Part shown: piece after piece, positions 61,588 to 63,740 of the stretch
Layout: each line of letters starts with the position of its first letter
Position numbering within the stretch: position 1 is the stretch's first letter
Origin: Rhodocyclales bacterium
GTDB taxonomy: Bacteria > Pseudomonadota > Gammaproteobacteria > Burkholderiales > Rhodocyclaceae
Assembly (NCBI GenBank): GCA_026399475.1
Contig: JAPLQY010000112.1
Location: 1-63,740, forward strand
DNA length: 63,740 nt
Direction of reading: 5' to 3'
Notes under the pieces: generated by a model
Told to the model about the DNA's origin: nothing
Database searches by the model: none
What the model saw: the letters and a program-made list of their open reading frames with translations, nothing else
Made by a program: the position numbers and the translations under genes

Positions 61588-62412
61588 TTACTGCTTGGCG
61601 GCCTTTATGTCGCCATCGGCGCCGATGCCCAGCGTGTAGCCCATGGAGACGTGGTGGAAACGGCCCGAAGCGTTGTCGGCGTGAATCGCAACGCCAAAGG
61701 GTACTGCCTTGCCTTCGCCCGGATTCTTGCGGGTGAAGGTGATGGTGTAGGCGTCGCCGCTCTTGCCGCCCTCGGCCTTGGCGCCGCTCGCGCCACCGCT
61801 CATCTTGCGTTCCGTGGTAACGCTGCCATCCGACACCTTGTTGCCCTTGCTGGCCCACTGCACCAGTTCATAAGCGCCTTCCTTCGTGTACTTGGTCTTC
61901 TTGTCGTCGGCGCCGGGCATGGTGCGGGCATCGGCGTGGCAGGTCTGCCAGCAACCATACTGCGACGCCTGCGGCACCTTGGCGTCAGCGAACAGGATTG
62001 TCGCCTTGACCTCGTTGTCCTTGTCACCCTTGTCGGCACCACCGCTCGGCGCCTTGAAGCTGAGGCGGATATACAGATTGTCCTTGTCGTAGGCGGCCTG
62101 GAAGGCGACCGGGAAAGTCATGGTCTTCGGTGCCCCCTTGGGCTCCAGCTCCTTGTCCGCCAGACGCTTGAAATTGAAATTCAAGGCGCCCTTTTCCTCG
62201 TGGCAGCCGGCGCAGGTTTCTCCCTTGCGCATGCCAGCCGAACCGCTGTGATCGGATTTCTTGGTCGCCCATTCGATCGGCGTCACGCCGGCATGGAAAA
62301 CGTGGAGGTCACGCTTGGGCACCTTGCTCCAGTCGGGCGCCGCAATGGCAGCGTGGGAGCCGAGCGCAAGCAGAACACCGGCAACTGCCGCGGAAACGAT
62401 GGACTTATTCAT
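61588..62412 (-). CDS. Periplasmic haem-binding protein with ethylbenzene-dehydrogenase-like domain, diheme
   Basis: 274 residues with a signal peptide (VAGVLLALGSHAAIA). It has two c-haem sites, CAGCH and CWQTCH (the second with a three-residue gap, CxxxCH, unusual). The rest has the beta-sandwich of the EB_dh haem-binding family (FPVAFQAAYDKDNLYIRLSFKAPSG). It probably accepts electrons from the adjacent NapC/NirT cytochrome. Its domain is related to the gamma subunit at 35009. Confidence 0.78.
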   Translation of the reverse strand: MNKSIVSAAVAGVLLALGSHAAIAAPDWSKVPKRDLHVFHAGVTPIEWATKKSDHSGSAGMRKGETCAGCHEEKGALNFNFKRLADKELEPKGAPKTMTFPVAFQAAYDKDNLYIRLSFKAPSGGADKGDKDNEVKATILFADAKVPQASQYGCWQTCHADARTMPGADDKKTKYTKEGAYELVQWASKGNKVSDGSVTTERKMSGGASGAKAEGGKSGDAYTITFTRKNPGEGKAVPFGVAIHADNASGRFHHVSMGYTLGIGADGDIKAAKQ

Positions 62413-62473
62413 TTGATGCTCCTCTCGAACAATGCGAATGGGGATTGACTCGAAACCAATTTTAAACGACGAC

Positions 62474-63064
62474 TCACTCGTCTTCCTCTTCCTTCATGCC
62501 CTTGGGCTTCTTGTGGGCGATGCCCTTGTGGCAGTCGATGCAGGTCTTCTTCTCGGAGATGCCGATCTTGTGCATCTTCGAACCGCGCAGTTTCTGCTTT
62601 TCGACATCCATGGCGTCGAAGCTGTGGCAATTGCGGCATTCGCGCGAATCGCTGGCCTTCATCCGCGCCCACTCGTTTTCTGCCAGTTCCAGACGCTTGG
62701 CCTCGAATTTCTCGGGGGTGTCGATGCTGCCGGTGATCTTGCCCCAGACCTCGCCGCTCGCCTTGATCTTGCGGATCATCTTGTGCGTCCAGTCCTTGGG
62801 CACATGGCAATCGGAACAGACGGCACGGACGCCGGTGCGGTTGGTGTAGTGAATCGTCTTCTTGTATTCCTGATAAACGTTATCGTGCATCTCATGGCAG
62901 GAGATGCAGAAATCCAGAGTATTCGTGGCTTCCATCCCGGTGTTGAAGCCGCCCCAGAAAAAGATGCCGGAGAAGAAGCCGACCACCAGCAAACTCACCA
63001 GCGAGTACTTTGCGCTCGGTCGCCGGAGCACTGCCAGGAATCCGGATTTTTCACTATCTGCCAT
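62474..63064 (-). CDS. NapC/NirT-family membrane tetraheme cytochrome
   Basis: 196 residues: anchor SLVSLLVVGFFSGIFFWGG, haem sites CISCH, CSDCH, CRNCH and CIDCH. It should oxidise quinol and supply NirS via soluble carriers. It lies directly after nirS, as nirT does in some denitrifiers. It is a close paralogue of the protein at 28934-29560. The C-terminus is Lys/Glu-rich. Confidence 0.92.
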   Translation of the reverse strand: MADSEKSGFLAVLRRPSAKYSLVSLLVVGFFSGIFFWGGFNTGMEATNTLDFCISCHEMHDNVYQEYKKTIHYTNRTGVRAVCSDCHVPKDWTHKMIRKIKASGEVWGKITGSIDTPEKFEAKRLELAENEWARMKASDSRECRNCHSFDAMDVEKQKLRGSKMHKIGISEKKTCIDCHKGIAHKKPKGMKEEEDE

Positions 63065-63107
63065 GAAGCTATCCCCTAAACAATCAGTCGTTCATTAAGG
63101 CCTACAT

Positions 63108-63133
63108 GATAAAGGGGCTTGCGCCCCCTTATC
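63108..63133 (-). terminator. Hairpin between nirS and the NapC/NirT gene
   Basis: GATAAGGGGGC pairs with GCCCCTTTATC, apart from one mismatch, around a GCAA loop. No T-run follows on the minus strand, so it is more likely an attenuator or mRNA-stabilising structure than a full terminator. A second inverted repeat (CCGCCGGG/CCCGGCGG) lies closer to the nirS stop. Confidence 0.5.
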
Positions 63134-63220
63134 CTTGCTACCGATCAATTTTTCCGCACGTCCGCCGGGTCCGGCAGCCAAAAATCCGACCTTGGCCCCC
63201 GGCGGAACATTGCCGTCAGA

Positions 63221-63740
63221 TCAATAAATGTCGTGCTGCGTGTTGTAGACGTTGAACTTGCCGGTCGGGGTGATCATCTTCGGATCGGTAATCACCTTCT
63301 TCATCGCGAGCGTCTTGTCGTCATACACGACAATCGCCGACTGGTCGGTCTTGCCGCCCCACAACGAGATCCACACCTCGGAACCATCCGCGCTGTACTC
63401 GGGATGCACCGCGCGACGAGTTGCCTTGGTCACCGGCAGGCCGGAGTCCTTGGCCACGTTGATGATCTTCTTCGGCTTCGACAGGTCAGCCATGTCCCAT
63501 ACCGATACGGACTCGGCGAGTTCCTTGTCGGGATTCTGCGGCGAGTCAGCCCACAGGTTCTTCGACTTCGGATGGGTCTTGACGAACAGGTTGCCCGGCA
63601 CGTGCTTGACTTCCTGAACCACCTTCCAGTTGAACTCCTTGAACTTGGCGTTCTTCTTGTCGTCCGACGGCGTGCTGATCAGCGTCACGACATCCGCGCC
63701 GAGGTGGCCCGTGGCCCAGACGGGACCAAACTTCGGATGA
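63221..63740 (-). CDS. nirS: Cytochrome cd1 nitrite reductase NirS, 5' part outside window
   Basis: The C-terminal 172 residues or so of NirS are visible; the frame is open to the window edge and the GTG at 63688 is internal. It reads HPKFGPVWATGHLGADVV at the edge, then VHPEYSADGSEVWISLWGG, and ends PTGKFNVYNTQHDIY, the typical NirS terminus. This is the haem d1 propeller that reduces nitrite to NO in the periplasm. It is the first gene of the nir operon seen here. Confidence 0.93.
   Translation of the reverse strand, partial: HPKFGPVWATGHLGADVVTLISTPSDDKKNAKFKEFNWKVVQEVKHVPGNLFVKTHPKSKNLWADSPQNPDKELAESVSVWDMADLSKPKKIINVAKDSGLPVTKATRRAVHPEYSADGSEVWISLWGGKTDQSAIVVYDDKTLAMKKVITDPKMITPTGKFNVYNTQHDIY

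Noticed and set aside
1..63740. CRISPR arrays, tRNA or rRNA genes, insertion sequences
   Set aside because: No regular spaced repeats, cloverleaf-like sequences, rRNA stretches or transposase frames with terminal repeats were recognised.

Overview
The window looks like a denitrifying betaproteobacterium, most likely Rhodocyclales (Sterolibacterium/Sulfuritalea/Dechloromonas type). The reasons are the GC-rich coding bias, a cytochrome cd1 nir cluster with a fused nirDL, a Sec-exported (clade II) nosZ with nosB/G/H/F/L/Y, a RegB/RegA pair, and type II DMSO-reductase-family genes. The genus is inferred; no rRNA or tRNA gene was seen.

Region 1 (1-6165) holds the end of a ferredoxin-reductase-like gene, a carboxylesterase, a divergent haem-copper-oxidase-like membrane protein opposite a SCO lipoprotein, a YdbL-like protein and an unusual pyruvate-kinase-like protein. 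Region 2 (6574-14901) is a sulfur-handling cluster: an ArsR-rhodanese regulator, DsrE, a TlpA thioredoxin, a Cys/Met-metabolism PLP enzyme, a cysteine desulfurase and an SQR-like flavoprotein. It also carries two gene remnants, a flavoprotein/porin chimera and a truncated copy of the desulfurase start.

Region 3 (14898-30534) has a three-component regulatory system (PhnD-like binding protein, histidine kinase, sigma-54 activator) divergent from a long respiratory operon. The operon has a Tat-exported molybdoenzyme broken by a frameshift and apparent internal deletion, a four-cluster ferredoxin, a polyferredoxin, a TorD chaperone, triheme, tetraheme and NapC/NirT cytochromes, a coiled-coil porin, PKD and FecR-PKD proteins, and moaA. 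Three copies of a GTT(A/C)C-N6-GTAA(C/T) dyad and a well-spaced -24/-12 promoter lie in the divergent intergenic region. Region 4 (30596-35728) is an intact type II molybdoenzyme operon in A-B-D-C order behind an FNR/Dnr-type palindrome.

Region 5 (35971-53137, minus strand) is nirJ-nirN plus a long nos cluster: nosZ, two cytochromes c, nosB, nosD, nosG, nosH, nosF, nosL, nosY. It continues with a thioredoxin, a UbiE/MenG methyltransferase, a MenA-like prenyltransferase, a BASS transporter and a frameshifted second nosD. Region 6 (53347-56402) holds a membrane-anchored protein of unknown function, RegA/RegB and cytochrome c4; RegA/PrrA-type sites lie upstream of nosZ and of cytochrome c4. Region 7 (56447-63740) is a serine hydrolase followed, reading right to left, by the nir operon: nirS (cut by the window end), a NapC/NirT cytochrome, a haem-binding protein, a cupredoxin, nirC, nirF, nirDL, nirG, nirH.

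Together the genes support nitrite and N2O respiration with haem d1 synthesis, plus two further molybdenum-dependent respiratory modules of unknown substrate, one of them apparently inactivated in its catalytic gene. No ordinary cNOR or qNOR is present in the window.
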